Origin: UBA2029 sp037447125
GTDB taxonomy: Bacteria; Chloroflexota; Anaerolineae; Aggregatilineales; Aggregatilineaceae
Length of the DNA: 64,000 nt
NCBI GenBank assembly: GCA_037447125.1
Contig: JBBIHG010000002.1
Location: 1 to 64,000, forward strand
Direction of reading: 5' to 3'
Positions 42,439 through 50,361 of this stretch are shown here, one piece after another (position 1 is the first letter of the stretch; each line of letters begins with the position of its first letter). Position numbers and translations under genes: made by a program. A model generated the notes under the pieces. It was given only the letters and a program-made list of their open reading frames with translations. It was not told where the DNA came from and did not search any database.

Positions 42439-42485
42439 CAGGTGTCTCCTTTCAGCGACGATGAACTCTTATCACCCCAATTAAA

Positions 42486-42515
42486 CTTGTAGCGAAGACC
42501 CATTAAGTTTGTAAA
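42486..42515 (-). promoter_or_regulatory. Candidate promoter of the ROK-malQ pair
   Basis: On the minus strand TTTACA (42515-42510), an 18-base spacer and TACAAG (42491-42486) lie about 48 bases before the ROK start. Two mismatches from the -10 consensus make this moderate at best. Confidence 0.35.
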
Positions 42516-42556
42516 CACCTGTCTAGAACTTGTTCAGAACTGAGCGCAGGAGTCAT

Positions 42557-43156
42557 CTATGTCAGAGTATTGAACACCTGCGGCGGCACGGCGATGCCCG
42601 CGAAGTTGGCGAAGGTGAGATCGTGGAAGGTCAGGCCAAGCCGCTGCTTGATCGCAGCAAACACGCCCAGGTAGCTGGTGGGGATGCGCGGGCAGCCTTC
42701 CAGGTCGAGCGCGGCCAGCGCCGCTTGAATGGCGGGCAGCGGCCCCTCGATCTCGCAGAAGGTGCCAAAGGGCAGCTCGTCGAGCACGATCTCGACCTCG
42801 CGCCACTGGTACGTGGTGCGATACTTCTCGTAGACCACGAAGGGCACGTAGCCCAGGGCGCGCAAAATGCCGTCCATCGTGGCGAAGTCGTCCACCGTCA
42901 CCTCGGCCTCGTAGCGCGACATGACGCCGTCGGTGATGACCGCCGGCCCCTTGAAGGTCAGGCGGACGCGCGCATCCTGACGCAGGCGCAGCACGACGTA
43001 CTGGCGGCTCAGGTCGCCGCCGGGCGTGTCGTAGCGCATGTTGTGCTCGTAGGTGCGCGGGCTGTGCAGGGTCGCGCCCGCCGCGACCAGGCGCGCGGCC
43101 AGCCCGTTCAGGTCCGCCACGTAGAGCTTGACTTCGGTCTCAGACTGATCGCTCAT
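42557..43156 (-). CDS. CYTH-domain protein
   Basis: 199 residues of the CYTH (CyaB/thiamine triphosphatase) family. The signature ETEVKLYV at residues 6-13 carries the E-x-E-x-K motif; basic residues (YVVLRLRQD) and VRLTFKGPA line the triphosphate tunnel and YEAEVTV and EVEIVLDELP supply metal ligands. Members act on triphosphate or inorganic triphosphate and some make cAMP; substrate cannot be told. RBS AAGGAC lies close. A long repeat-bearing gap is upstream. Confidence 0.88.
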   Translation of the reverse strand: MSDQSETEVKLYVADLNGLAARLVAAGATLHSPRTYEHNMRYDTPGGDLSRQYVVLRLRQDARVRLTFKGPAVITDGVMSRYEAEVTVDDFATMDGILRALGYVPFVVYEKYRTTYQWREVEIVLDELPFGTFCEIEGPLPAIQAALAALDLEGCPRIPTSYLGVFAAIKQRLGLTFHDLTFANFAGIAVPPQVFNTLT

Positions 43157-43446
43157 GGCACTGTCCTTTGCGCGCGTGTCAGGCGTGAAGTGCTCACCGC
43201 AGAGGACACAGAGAAGAACGGTGAGGACTCATTACTCTTCTCCGCGCTCTCTGCGTCTCTGCGGTTCAAGAATCTCGTCCCATGCGCGCAACGCACCTCT
43301 CGCGGCAGCCCCCTGGCGCGGCGCGCCGTTCTCGCGTACACTCACCTATGCTGGCGTGACTCATCCTGCGTTGCTCACTGTACCACTCCGCCGCTGCCCT
43401 CACAACTCGCCTGTGCCCGCTGACCTGCGCCCGACGGAAGACCTTC
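43157..43446. other. Intergenic region with ACCGCAGAGG repeat, copy 1
   Basis: This gap holds the repeat at 43195-43275 and otherwise nothing recognisable. Frames on both strands translate the repeat into peptides resembling LRLCG, which are artefacts. Confidence 0.6.
43195..43275. repeat. ACCGCAGAGG/CTCTGCGGT dispersed repeat, copy 1
   Basis: CACCGCAGAGGACACAGAG at the left is answered by CTCTGCGTCTCTGCGGTTC at the right, an imperfect inverted repeat with about 40 bases between. Copies at 55238-55326 and 63547-63655 share the ends. Such repeats are frequent in several bacterial phyla; origin unknown. Confidence 0.75.
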
Positions 43447-43755
43447 ATGTCCACAGGCCGCATCCGCGCCGACTACGACGAGCTGGCCAACATCGCCCGC
43501 GAGTTCCAGCAAGAAGGCCACAGCGTGGACAGCCTGATCGTGCGGCTGCGGCGTTGCGTGGACGCGCTGGAATACGGCGGCTGGATCGGGCGCGGAGCCA
43601 ACGCCTTCTATAGCGAGATGCACAATGACATCTTCCCCGCGTTGCAGCGCCTGGCCAATGCCCTGCTCGACGGCGGCGACGCGGTGAACCAGATCAGCCA
43701 GATCCTCCGCGACGCCGAAGAAGAGGCGTCCGTGCTGTTTCAGCGGCGTCCCTGA
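43447..43755 (+). CDS. WXG100-family protein
   Basis: 102 residues, two helices with the central GGWIGRGANAFY (the W-x-G turn of ESAT-6-like proteins) near 45-56. This family is secreted by type VII systems with an FtsK-like ATPase (EssC). No such ATPase or partner is in the window, so it is an orphan here. It runs toward a convergent GT-C gene with a 3-base gap. The role could be secretion substrate or chaperone; not known. Confidence 0.75.
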   Translation: MSTGRIRADYDELANIAREFQQEGHSVDSLIVRLRRCVDALEYGGWIGRGANAFYSEMHNDIFPALQRLANALLDGGDAVNQISQILRDAEEEASVLFQRRP

Positions 43756-43758
43756 GCG

Positions 43759-45378
43759 TCAGCCGCCCCAGATACGCTCCCAGAGGATGCGCGGCGAGTC
43801 GCGCAGCATCCACACGTCACCGTTCTTGGGCGGGAACCAGATCGGCAGGTAGTCCGCGTCCAGGTACGGCCCGGCGTCTTGCGGTCTCACCCACAGCTCC
43901 AGCACCACGTCCGGCTTGAGCGTCCCGATCGAATAAGCGTAATCCCACTTCATGTGCCCCGGCTTGAACTCCGGGATGACCGTCTGATCCATCGGCAGGC
44001 GCGCGATGACCGGGTCGGTCTTGCCGAGCAGGTCAATGGTCGTGCGCCCGGCGAAATAGGGCACGATCCCCGCGCCGGCCAGGGCGATGGTCGCGTCCGA
44101 TGTGGTCAGCGCGTCCAGTAGCGACGCCTGCTCAACCTTCATGCCGTTCTCGGCGGCGTAGAGCGACGGGGTGATCAGCAGCCATTCCTTGAGCGCGCCG
44201 GTGCCGTAGGTGTAGTTGAAGGCGACCAGCAGGTACGCGCCCAGGCCGATCAGCCCGGCCCGCGCCGCCGCCGGATTCAGCCGCAAGCCTGCTTCGTGGA
44301 CAGGCAATGAGCGCGCGCTGACGATCAGCCAGCGATAGACGTGGCGTAGCAGCGCCCAGAGCAGCACGAACCACAGCGGGATTGCCACGCTCAGGTAGCG
44401 GTTCGTCCCGCCGTAGTGCTCCCAGGCGTCCCCGCCGACGTAAATGTTGTAAAGCATTTGCGCGATGAAAAGCCAGGCCAGCAGGCGGGCGGCCCGGTCG
44501 CGGCGGAAGACGAAGAGGCCCAGCGGCAGCGCGCCCAGGTGCACCAGGAAGCGCGTGGCGATCTCATAGCCGTGCGTGATGCGCCTCACGAGCGGGTAGC
44601 CTTCCATCTTCAGCGCGTAGGTGTTGGGCAGCCACTCGCCGTAGTACCAGTGGCGCAGCAGGAACTGCGGGGTGAGGAACGCAGCCAGGATCAGCGGGGC
44701 GATCAGCAGGTGACGGGCGCGATGCAGGCCATCCTGCCGGGCCAGGAACAGCGCCAGCGCCACGAAGGGCACGGCCATATCCAGGCGAATCCACGTGGCG
44801 AAGCCGAGCAGCAGGTACGGCCCGGCGCTGAAGCGCCCTGCGCGCAGGGCGCGCAGCGTCCACCACGCAGCCACGCTGACGATCAGCGCCAGGACGCTAA
44901 CCTCCGTCCCTTGCAGGCTCCACGTGTTCAGCGGCAGGTAGAAGGCGGTGAAGACCGCCGCGCCCAACCCAACCCAGGGATCGCCGCTCAGCAGGTCGGC
45001 CAGCCGCCAGACGACCAGCAGCGTCAGCAGCATGAAGACCGCCCCGCTGATCTGGATGCACAGACTGATCAGAGTTGCATCCACGCCCAGCAGGTGGAAG
45101 ATCGTCATGTAGCCAACCCACAGGGGATTGGTGAAGCCTTCGACGCGCGGCCCGCCGGGATTCCACACCAGGCCCTGGCCCTCGGCTAAGTTGCGGGCGT
45201 AGCGCATCGAGATCATCATGTCGTCGAAGAGCACGAAGTAGCGCGCCGTCTGGGGGACGTAGCTGCTCTGCTCGACGATGGCGCTCGTCTTGAAGATGAA
45301 CGCCCCGGCATAGAGCGCATAGGCGATCAGGACCAGGGCGAACCACGCGCGCGGGCTGCGCGCCAGGACATGGATCAT
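43759..45378 (-). CDS. GT-C membrane glycosyltransferase, arabinofuranosyltransferase-like
   Basis: 539 residues with about ten membrane helices. The N-terminal loop has FDDMMISMRYARNLAEGQGL followed by a VEGFTNPLW motif. This pattern (DD, a long loop and GFTNPLW) recalls actinobacterial AftB-type transferases, which attach terminal arabinofuranose from a polyprenyl donor. In Chloroflexota many related proteins lack characterised roles. The C-terminal soluble part ends near WMLRDSP. RBS GGAG lies 8 bases before the ATG. Confidence 0.75.
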   Translation of the reverse strand: MIHVLARSPRAWFALVLIAYALYAGAFIFKTSAIVEQSSYVPQTARYFVLFDDMMISMRYARNLAEGQGLVWNPGGPRVEGFTNPLWVGYMTIFHLLGVDATLISLCIQISGAVFMLLTLLVVWRLADLLSGDPWVGLGAAVFTAFYLPLNTWSLQGTEVSVLALIVSVAAWWTLRALRAGRFSAGPYLLLGFATWIRLDMAVPFVALALFLARQDGLHRARHLLIAPLILAAFLTPQFLLRHWYYGEWLPNTYALKMEGYPLVRRITHGYEIATRFLVHLGALPLGLFVFRRDRAARLLAWLFIAQMLYNIYVGGDAWEHYGGTNRYLSVAIPLWFVLLWALLRHVYRWLIVSARSLPVHEAGLRLNPAAARAGLIGLGAYLLVAFNYTYGTGALKEWLLITPSLYAAENGMKVEQASLLDALTTSDATIALAGAGIVPYFAGRTTIDLLGKTDPVIARLPMDQTVIPEFKPGHMKWDYAYSIGTLKPDVVLELWVRPQDAGPYLDADYLPIWFPPKNGDVWMLRDSPRILWERIWGG

Positions 45379-45448
45379 GCCACAGACTCCGGTGAGTGAT
45401 CGTGACGGCCCCGCATTGTAGCCAATGGCAGGCGGGCGGGCGACATGC

Positions 45449-45922
45449 TCAGGCCACGACCGGGCGCAGCGCCTCTTTGAGCTGCGCGCGGATGGCGCTC
45501 ACAATCTCGCCGTGCCGGCCGGCGGCGCTCTCCGGCTGGAGCACCACGTCGTGGTAGAAGCTGCCCGACGCGCGCTCGACCAGCCATAGGTCTACGCCGA
45601 AGTAGGGCACGTCTGGCTGGTCGTCGAGCGCGTCGAACCCGGCCCGGCGCAGCGCGCCCAGCAGCGCCATGTAGCGCTCCAGCGCCACCGGGTAGGTGAA
45701 GCGCACGTCGCGGCCCGGCCTGTCGTAGACGACGAGCAATGTGCACTCGGTCCCGTGCCCGCGCATCAGCGTCGCCACCTGGTTGGGATGCCGCCCGTCG
45801 TGATACTGGATGGTCACGCGCAGCGCCTCGTTGACGCCGGGCCGCTGCACCACGTGGCGTAGCTCGTCCTGGCGCAGGCGCAGCGCGATCAGGCGGATCG
45901 GGTCGGCGCGGCGCGCTTCCAT
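45449..45922 (-). CDS. Unknown alpha/beta protein
   Basis: 157 residues, no family recognised. It looks like an alpha/beta fold: RVTIQYHDGRHPNQV and LLVVYDRPGRDVRFTYP as strands, then a helix ERYMALLGALRRAG and ending with helices. The GVDLWLVERASGSFYHDVVL segment has the feel of a small-ligand or enzyme core. RBS GGGGAG is nine bases before the ATG. It sits between a GT-C gene and a repeat-rich gap. Confidence 0.6.
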   Translation of the reverse strand: MEARRADPIRLIALRLRQDELRHVVQRPGVNEALRVTIQYHDGRHPNQVATLMRGHGTECTLLVVYDRPGRDVRFTYPVALERYMALLGALRRAGFDALDDQPDVPYFGVDLWLVERASGSFYHDVVLQPESAAGRHGEIVSAIRAQLKEALRPVVA

Positions 45923-45984
45923 GTCACGGTACTCCCCACTTCACACAGGTGTAGCTCACATTGGGGGCAGAACCAGTCTGGCAA

Positions 45985-46006
45985 GGGCGGGTTTCGAAAC
46001 CCGCCC
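45985..46006. repeat. GGGCGGGTTT/AAACCCGCCC palindrome, copy 2
   Basis: GGGCGGGTTTC and GAAACCCGCCC form a perfect 22-base palindrome, the same core as at 13826-13858. Confidence 0.8.
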
Positions 46007-46033
46007 CTACAAATCACGTTGGCTCCAACCCCA

Positions 46034-46143
46034 AGTACAACCAGGCAAGTTGTGTCGGATGTCTTGCGTAGGGGCGGCGCTTGCCCCGCCCTGGGCGCAG
46101 CGAGCAGCGCCCCTACATCCTGCATTTTCAATCTGGTTGTACT
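46034..46143. mobile_element. MITE-like element with 11-bp perfect inverted ends
   Basis: AGTACAACCAG (46034-46044) and CTGGTTGTACT (46133-46143) are perfect inverted repeats enclosing 88 bases, including a GTAGGGGCG...CGCCCCTAC palindrome (46068-46116). No coding capacity. A non-autonomous element is inferred from the ends alone. Confidence 0.5.
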
Positions 46144-46210
46144 CAGTAGATACGATATGCCACCTCATCACGGTACCTGTCAGGGACGGCGCTCCGCTCT
46201 GCCCTGGTTT

Positions 46211-46304
46211 ACCTCACCCCCAGCCTCTCTGCGCTCGGCTTGCCCCTCTCCATTCGAATGGAGAGGGGGCGGCGAGGCGCGCCAGCGCCGAGCGGGGGTG
46301 AGGT
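46211..46304. repeat. ACCTCACCCC palindromic element, copy 4
   Basis: 94 bases with ACCTCACCCC and GGGGTGAGGT ends, an inner CCTCTCCATTCGAATGGAGA hairpin and GCTCGGCTTGCC. Almost identical to 16956-17047 except the loop. Confidence 0.87.
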
Positions 46305-46342
46305 CAATACCCCCGGCGTCAGGCGCGCCGGTGACCGTCTTC

Positions 46343-46939
46343 TCATACACCCGTGGCCGCCTGGCCGCCAGTCAGCTCACCGTAGCGGAAGCACGTCACC
46401 AGGTGATCGTTGACCAGACCGCACGCCTGCATGAAGGCGTAGCAGATCGTCGGCCCGACGAAGGTGAAGCCGCGCGCCTTCAAGTCCTTGCTCAGTGCCC
46501 GCGCCTCCGGCGTCTCGGCGGGAATCTCGGCCAGCGTCCGCCAGCCGTTGACCCGCGGCTTCCCGTCCACGAAGCGCCAGACGTAGCGGTCGAAGCTGCC
46601 GAACTCCTCCTGCACGCGCAGGAAAGCGCGCGCGTTCTGCACGGCGGCGGCCACCTTCAGCCGGTTGCGGATGATGCCGGGGTCAGCCAGCAGTGCCGCC
46701 TGCTTCGCCTCGTCGTAGCGCGCGATGATAGCCGGGTCGAAGCCATCGTAGACCTGGCGGTAGTGCGCCCGCCGGCGCAGCACCAGCCCCCAGCTCAGCC
46801 CGGCCTGCACGCCCTCCAGGATCAGGAACTCGAACAGCAGCCGGTCGTCGTGAACCGGCACCCCCCATTCCTCGTCGTGATAGGCCGTGTACTGCGCGTC
46901 TTCGAGCGGCACCCAGTCACAGCGCGGACGGTCAGCCAT
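46343..46939 (-). CDS. tag: DNA-3-methyladenine glycosylase I
   Basis: 198 residues from the ATG at 46939 (GGGGGAGGG seven bases upstream). It removes 3-methyladenine from DNA. It has the zinc ligands of the Tag family: Cys7 in RPRCDWV, His21 in YHDEEWG, and the His and Cys of DHLVTCFR. Also EGVQAGLSW and LKARGFTFVGPTICYAFMQA, typical of Tag. The frame is open a few codons farther upstream, but the RBS decides the start. It is 26 bases from the dehydrogenase gene and probably cotranscribed. Confidence 0.95.
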   Translation of the reverse strand: MADRPRCDWVPLEDAQYTAYHDEEWGVPVHDDRLLFEFLILEGVQAGLSWGLVLRRRAHYRQVYDGFDPAIIARYDEAKQAALLADPGIIRNRLKVAAAVQNARAFLRVQEEFGSFDRYVWRFVDGKPRVNGWRTLAEIPAETPEARALSKDLKARGFTFVGPTICYAFMQACGLVNDHLVTCFRYGELTGGQAATGV

Positions 46940-46965
46940 CTGTGTACCCTCCCCCAACTGGCCTT

Positions 46966-48000
46966 TCAGACCGCGAGCACGATCTTGCCGAAGTGCGCGC
47001 CCGCCTCCAACGCGCGGTGCGCGGCCTGAATGTCTTCCAGCGCGAACTGCGCGCCGATCACGGCCCGCAGCTTGCCCTTGAACAGCAGTTGCATGACGGT
47101 CACATAGTCGGTGTGCGGCCCCATCGTGCTGCCCACAATGCTCAGGTGCTTGCCGAAGATGTAGCGGTTGTCAATCTCGAACTGCGGGCCGCTGGTGTTG
47201 CCCACGGTCAGAATGCGCCCGCCGCGCGCCGCCGCGCGCAGGCTGTCGCCGAACGTGGTCGCGCCCACGTTGTCCACCACCACGTCAACGCCGCGCTTGG
47301 CCGTGATCTGGTAGACGGCGCGTGACCAGCCGCCCTCCACGTCGCGGCAGACGACCACGTCCGCGCCGAGCGCCCGCGCTGCTTCGAGCTTTTCGTCGGT
47401 GCTGCCAACAACGATGGCTGTGCAGCCGGCCAGCTTGGCGATCTGCAGGCAGGCCGTGTTGACGCCGCCGCCCGCGCCGACGATCAGCACCGTCTCGCCG
47501 GCGCGCAGATTGCCGCGCGTGATCAGGCTGTGCCAGGCGGTCACGAAGACCAGCGAGGCTGCCGCCGCCTCTTCGAACGAGACATGCTCCGGCAGGCCCA
47601 GCAGATTGCGCGCGGGCACGGTGATGTACTCAGCATGCGTCCCGCTGGTGTGCTCGCCCAGCAGCGCGAAATGAACGCAGCGGTTCTCCTGCCCGGCCCG
47701 GCAGGACGCGCAACGCCCGCAGCCAATCGTCGGGTTGACCACGACGCGGTCGCCCAGCCCCCACTCGCTGACACCCGCGCCGAGCGCGTCCACCGTGCCG
47801 GCGGCGTCGGCGCCGGGGATGTGCGGGTAGGTCAGCCGGATGCCCGGCCAGCCGTTGCGCACCCAGATGTCGAGGTAGTTCAGCGCCGCGGCGCGCACGC
47901 GCACCCGGACTTCTCCTGGCCCTGGCTCCGGGACGGGGTGATCCGTCACGACGCGGAGCACTTCTGCCGGGCCATGTTCGATGAGCAGCACTGCCTTCAT
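46966..48000 (-). CDS. Medium-chain dehydrogenase/quinone oxidoreductase
   Basis: 344 residues of the MDR superfamily. It has the structural zinc cluster with Cys94, 97, 100 and 108 (CGRCASCRAG then C), the Rossmann motif VLIVGAGGGVNTA near 172-184. The catalytic zinc site seems incomplete: the usual Cys near 40 is Asn/Asp (NYLDIW) and the GHE motif is GADAAG, so the enzyme may act as a quinone oxidoreductase-like reductase rather than a zinc alcohol dehydrogenase. RBS AAGGGAG lies 5 bases upstream. It lies upstream of tag. Confidence 0.85.
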   Translation of the reverse strand: MKAVLLIEHGPAEVLRVVTDHPVPEPGPGEVRVRVRAAALNYLDIWVRNGWPGIRLTYPHIPGADAAGTVDALGAGVSEWGLGDRVVVNPTIGCGRCASCRAGQENRCVHFALLGEHTSGTHAEYITVPARNLLGLPEHVSFEEAAAASLVFVTAWHSLITRGNLRAGETVLIVGAGGGVNTACLQIAKLAGCTAIVVGSTDEKLEAARALGADVVVCRDVEGGWSRAVYQITAKRGVDVVVDNVGATTFGDSLRAAARGGRILTVGNTSGPQFEIDNRYIFGKHLSIVGSTMGPHTDYVTVMQLLFKGKLRAVIGAQFALEDIQAAHRALEAGAHFGKIVLAV

Positions 48001-48015
48001 GGGAACTCCCTTCAG

Positions 48016-48112
48016 ACCTCACCCCCCGGCCTCCTTCCCATGCAGAGAGGAGGGTGTCCATTTGCGGTTAAGTCCCCTCTCCGCGCGTGGAGAGGGGATT
48101 TAGGGGTGAGGT
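48016..48112. repeat. ACCTCACCCC palindromic element, copy 5
   Basis: Reverse-complement partner of copy 2 (24764-24861), sharing CCTCTCCACGCGCGGAGAGG-type hairpin and the GGACTTAAC segment. Ends are ACCTCACCCC and GGGGTGAGGT. Confidence 0.85.
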
Positions 48113-48173
48113 CAACACCAAATCACATCTTCTAGACCGGCCCCTCACTGCCGGGAGCGATTGCGCCCGCCGC

Positions 48174-48590
48174 TCAGCGAATAGTGAAATCGAGCGAGGC
48201 CGTGCGGTGATCGTCCACGTACAGCTCGACGCGGTGCGGCCCCGGCGTCCAGCCCCCATCGGGTGGCGGCGCTTCGAAGATCACCAGCCCATCGCCCGCC
48301 ACAAGCTCTTGCCGGACGACGGTCGCCCTGGGTGGGTCGGTCTTCTCTTTCGGCAGGCGCACCCACTCGGCGCGCACAGGCACCTGGCCGTTAGCATCTT
48401 TGAGGTCTGCCAGGCAGAAGATGGTCTCATCAGCGGAAAAAGAGCGCATCGCCGCGCTGTCGCGGTTCGCCTCGCGGTAGAGCCGGACGTTCTCGAAATG
48501 CGCAGTCGTGACTGTCACGCTGCACGCTAACGCCGCCAGCAGCAAAACCGCCGGCAGCGCCCATGCCCGCCAGGCCGGCCATCGGCTCAT
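48174..48590 (-). CDS. Lipoprotein, unknown function
   Basis: 138 residues. N-terminal signal with lipobox LLAALAC (Cys23), then a beta-rich domain ending VELYVDDHRTASLDFTIR. The regular strands and one disulphide-free core suggest an immunoglobulin-like or lipocalin-like surface domain. The ATG at 48590 is preceded by GAGGAG; farther starts run into the next promoter. Attached to the outer leaflet of the cytoplasmic or cell surface membrane. Confidence 0.75.
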   Translation of the reverse strand: MSRWPAWRAWALPAVLLLAALACSVTVTTAHFENVRLYREANRDSAAMRSFSADETIFCLADLKDANGQVPVRAEWVRLPKEKTDPPRATVVRQELVAGDGLVIFEAPPPDGGWTPGPHRVELYVDDHRTASLDFTIR

Positions 48591-48743
48591 CGCTCGCTCC
48601 TCGCCCGTGCGCGCCAGGCCGCCCCGGCGCCGCGCTCCGCGCATGGCAGCGATCATACCCGCGCAGCCAGGTTTGGCAACCACAGTCAGCCGCGCGCAGC
48701 CGGAGCGCCCGCTCCCCGTACCTGACGCGCCTGCTCCATATGG

Positions 48744-48749
48744 TATGAT
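48744..48749 (+). promoter_or_regulatory. -10 box for SH3/propeller gene
   Basis: TATGAT at 48744-48749 with CTGACG (48722-48727) 16 bases before it. Start near 48756 leaves a 28-base leader with GGAGG before ATG 48784. Confidence 0.4.
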
Positions 48750-48783
48750 CGGCGCGCGTCTCCTGCCGCCGGAGGTTATCACC

Positions 48784-50361
48784 ATGCGCTGTCTCGCCGT
48801 CCGTTGGGCGTTTGCTGCCCTGCTCGCTGCGCTCGCCCTCGCCGCCACTCCCGCGCCGCACGCTCGCGCGCAGAACCCCTGTGACGCCCTGGTCGCCCAG
48901 CGCTTGCAAGCCGGCGAGATGGCCCAGGTCACGTCGCTCTACGGCCTCAGCCTGAAGAACCAGCCCCTGACCGGCGCCGCCGGCGCGGCGGAGCTTGCTC
49001 TGCTGCCCTTTGGGACGGTCGTCAGCGTGCTGGACGGGCCACGCTGCAACCTGGGCTATGTGTGGTGGCAGGTGCGCCTGGCCAACGGGACGACCGGTTG
49101 GGCCGCCGAGGGCGACACCAGCACCTACTACATGGCCCCGCACACCGACGCGCTGTTTGTCTTCCGCCCGCGTGACGGCGGGGCCGCGCTGGACCTCTTC
49201 ACGGTGGCGCGCGACGGCAGCGCCACGCTGCGCGGCACGATCCCCGTTGCGCCGCAGCCCGCCACGCCGGGCGCACTCTGGCAGCAGGTGGAGATTGACG
49301 CGCTCAGCCGGGCGCTCGACGCGGTGCGGAGCGGGTGCCCGGAGAGATTGCGCGGCACGCCGCTGGAAGGGATCGCCACGCTCGACGAGGCGCTGACCCT
49401 ACCCCTGCCACCGCTGGCATACGACCTCTATCCCGCGCCGTCCGGCGAGCGGCTGGTGCTGGTGCGCCACCATCACCTGCTCGTCCCGCGCTGCGACACA
49501 GTGATCCCGCAGCGCATCGGCATGAGCACGGTCAGCGTGCTCGACGCGAGCGGCGCGGAGACGCTGCTCTTCCCCTTCCCGCAGCACGGCTCCGTGCCCG
49601 CCTCAGAGGATACCTACGCGCCCTCCGAGCCGGACGAGTGGAACGTGACGCTGGACGAGGTGACCTGGTCGCCGCACGAGAAGCACATCGCCTTCGTCGC
49701 CGCCTACCGCGACGCCTGCTCCAGCGGGCCGTGCTACCGCTTCCACCTCTACATCGCCAACCTGGAGACAGGCCAGCTTTACCTGCCCGGCGAGGGGCGG
49801 CACCTGGGCTGGACCAGCGGCGAAGGCATCGTCTTCTTTCGGCTGGTGGGGGGCGAGGCCGGGCAGAAGCAGGCGCGCCTGTTCGCCGCCCGCCCTGACG
49901 GGACGGCCCGCCAAGAAGTGTGGCTGCCGGGCGGTGCGGAGTACGTCTCGGCGGAGCTGCGCGACCTGGGCCTGCCCTGGAACAGCAGCGGCACGCGGAT
50001 CATGGTCGCCAACCGGGGCTTCGGCGAGGTGATGCTGCTCACCCTCAGCGACCGCGCCTTCACCCCGCCCATCCCCGTGCCGGACCTCATGCCGGGGCCA
50101 AACCGTTTGGCCGTGCACCTGGTGCGCGGGGAGTCCGCGCTGCTGTGGACGACGATTCGCGGGGATTTTGTGCTGCAGGAGGTGCGCACGGGCCGTTGGG
50201 AACGCCTGAGCAGTGAATTGGCCTCGACGGGGATCGCCCCGCGCCGCGTGCGGCCCTTCGGCACCGGCGACGCGGCCCTGGTCGAGATGGCCGACGGCTC
50301 AGCCTACGTGCTCGATCTGGACGCCGACCGCCTGACAGTCGTGGCCTTGCCTATGCCCTAG
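48784..50361 (+). CDS. Secreted SH3-domain/beta-propeller-like protein
   Basis: 525 residues with a signal peptide (cleavage near APHARAQN). An SH3-like domain (about 30-115; VTSLYGLSLKNQPLTG and GTTGWAAEGDTS) precedes a propeller-like region (from about 120) with WSPHEKHIAFVAAYRD and other repeats of the TolB/WD type, probably six blades. It resembles secreted proteins of this phylum with unknown targets. The ATG has GGAGG eight bases upstream. It overlaps the histidine kinase by 4 bases (convergent). Confidence 0.8.
   Translation: MRCLAVRWAFAALLAALALAATPAPHARAQNPCDALVAQRLQAGEMAQVTSLYGLSLKNQPLTGAAGAAELALLPFGTVVSVLDGPRCNLGYVWWQVRLANGTTGWAAEGDTSTYYMAPHTDALFVFRPRDGGAALDLFTVARDGSATLRGTIPVAPQPATPGALWQQVEIDALSRALDAVRSGCPERLRGTPLEGIATLDEALTLPLPPLAYDLYPAPSGERLVLVRHHHLLVPRCDTVIPQRIGMSTVSVLDASGAETLLFPFPQHGSVPASEDTYAPSEPDEWNVTLDEVTWSPHEKHIAFVAAYRDACSSGPCYRFHLYIANLETGQLYLPGEGRHLGWTSGEGIVFFRLVGGEAGQKQARLFAARPDGTARQEVWLPGGAEYVSAELRDLGLPWNSSGTRIMVANRGFGEVMLLTLSDRAFTPPIPVPDLMPGPNRLAVHLVRGESALLWTTIRGDFVLQEVRTGRWERLSSELASTGIAPRRVRPFGTGDAALVEMADGSAYVLDLDADRLTVVALPMP

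Larger units (their letters stand above)
45923..46342. other. Intergenic region with several repeats
   Basis: 420 bases without a supported gene. It contains the GGGCGGGTTT palindrome (45985-46006), an element with 11-bp inverted ends (46034-46143) and the ACCTCACCCC element (46211-46304). Confidence 0.75.

Noticed and set aside
43153..43341. Small frame with LRLCG-like peptide
   Set aside because: It translates the ACCGCAGAGG repeat; same peptide appears at other copies.
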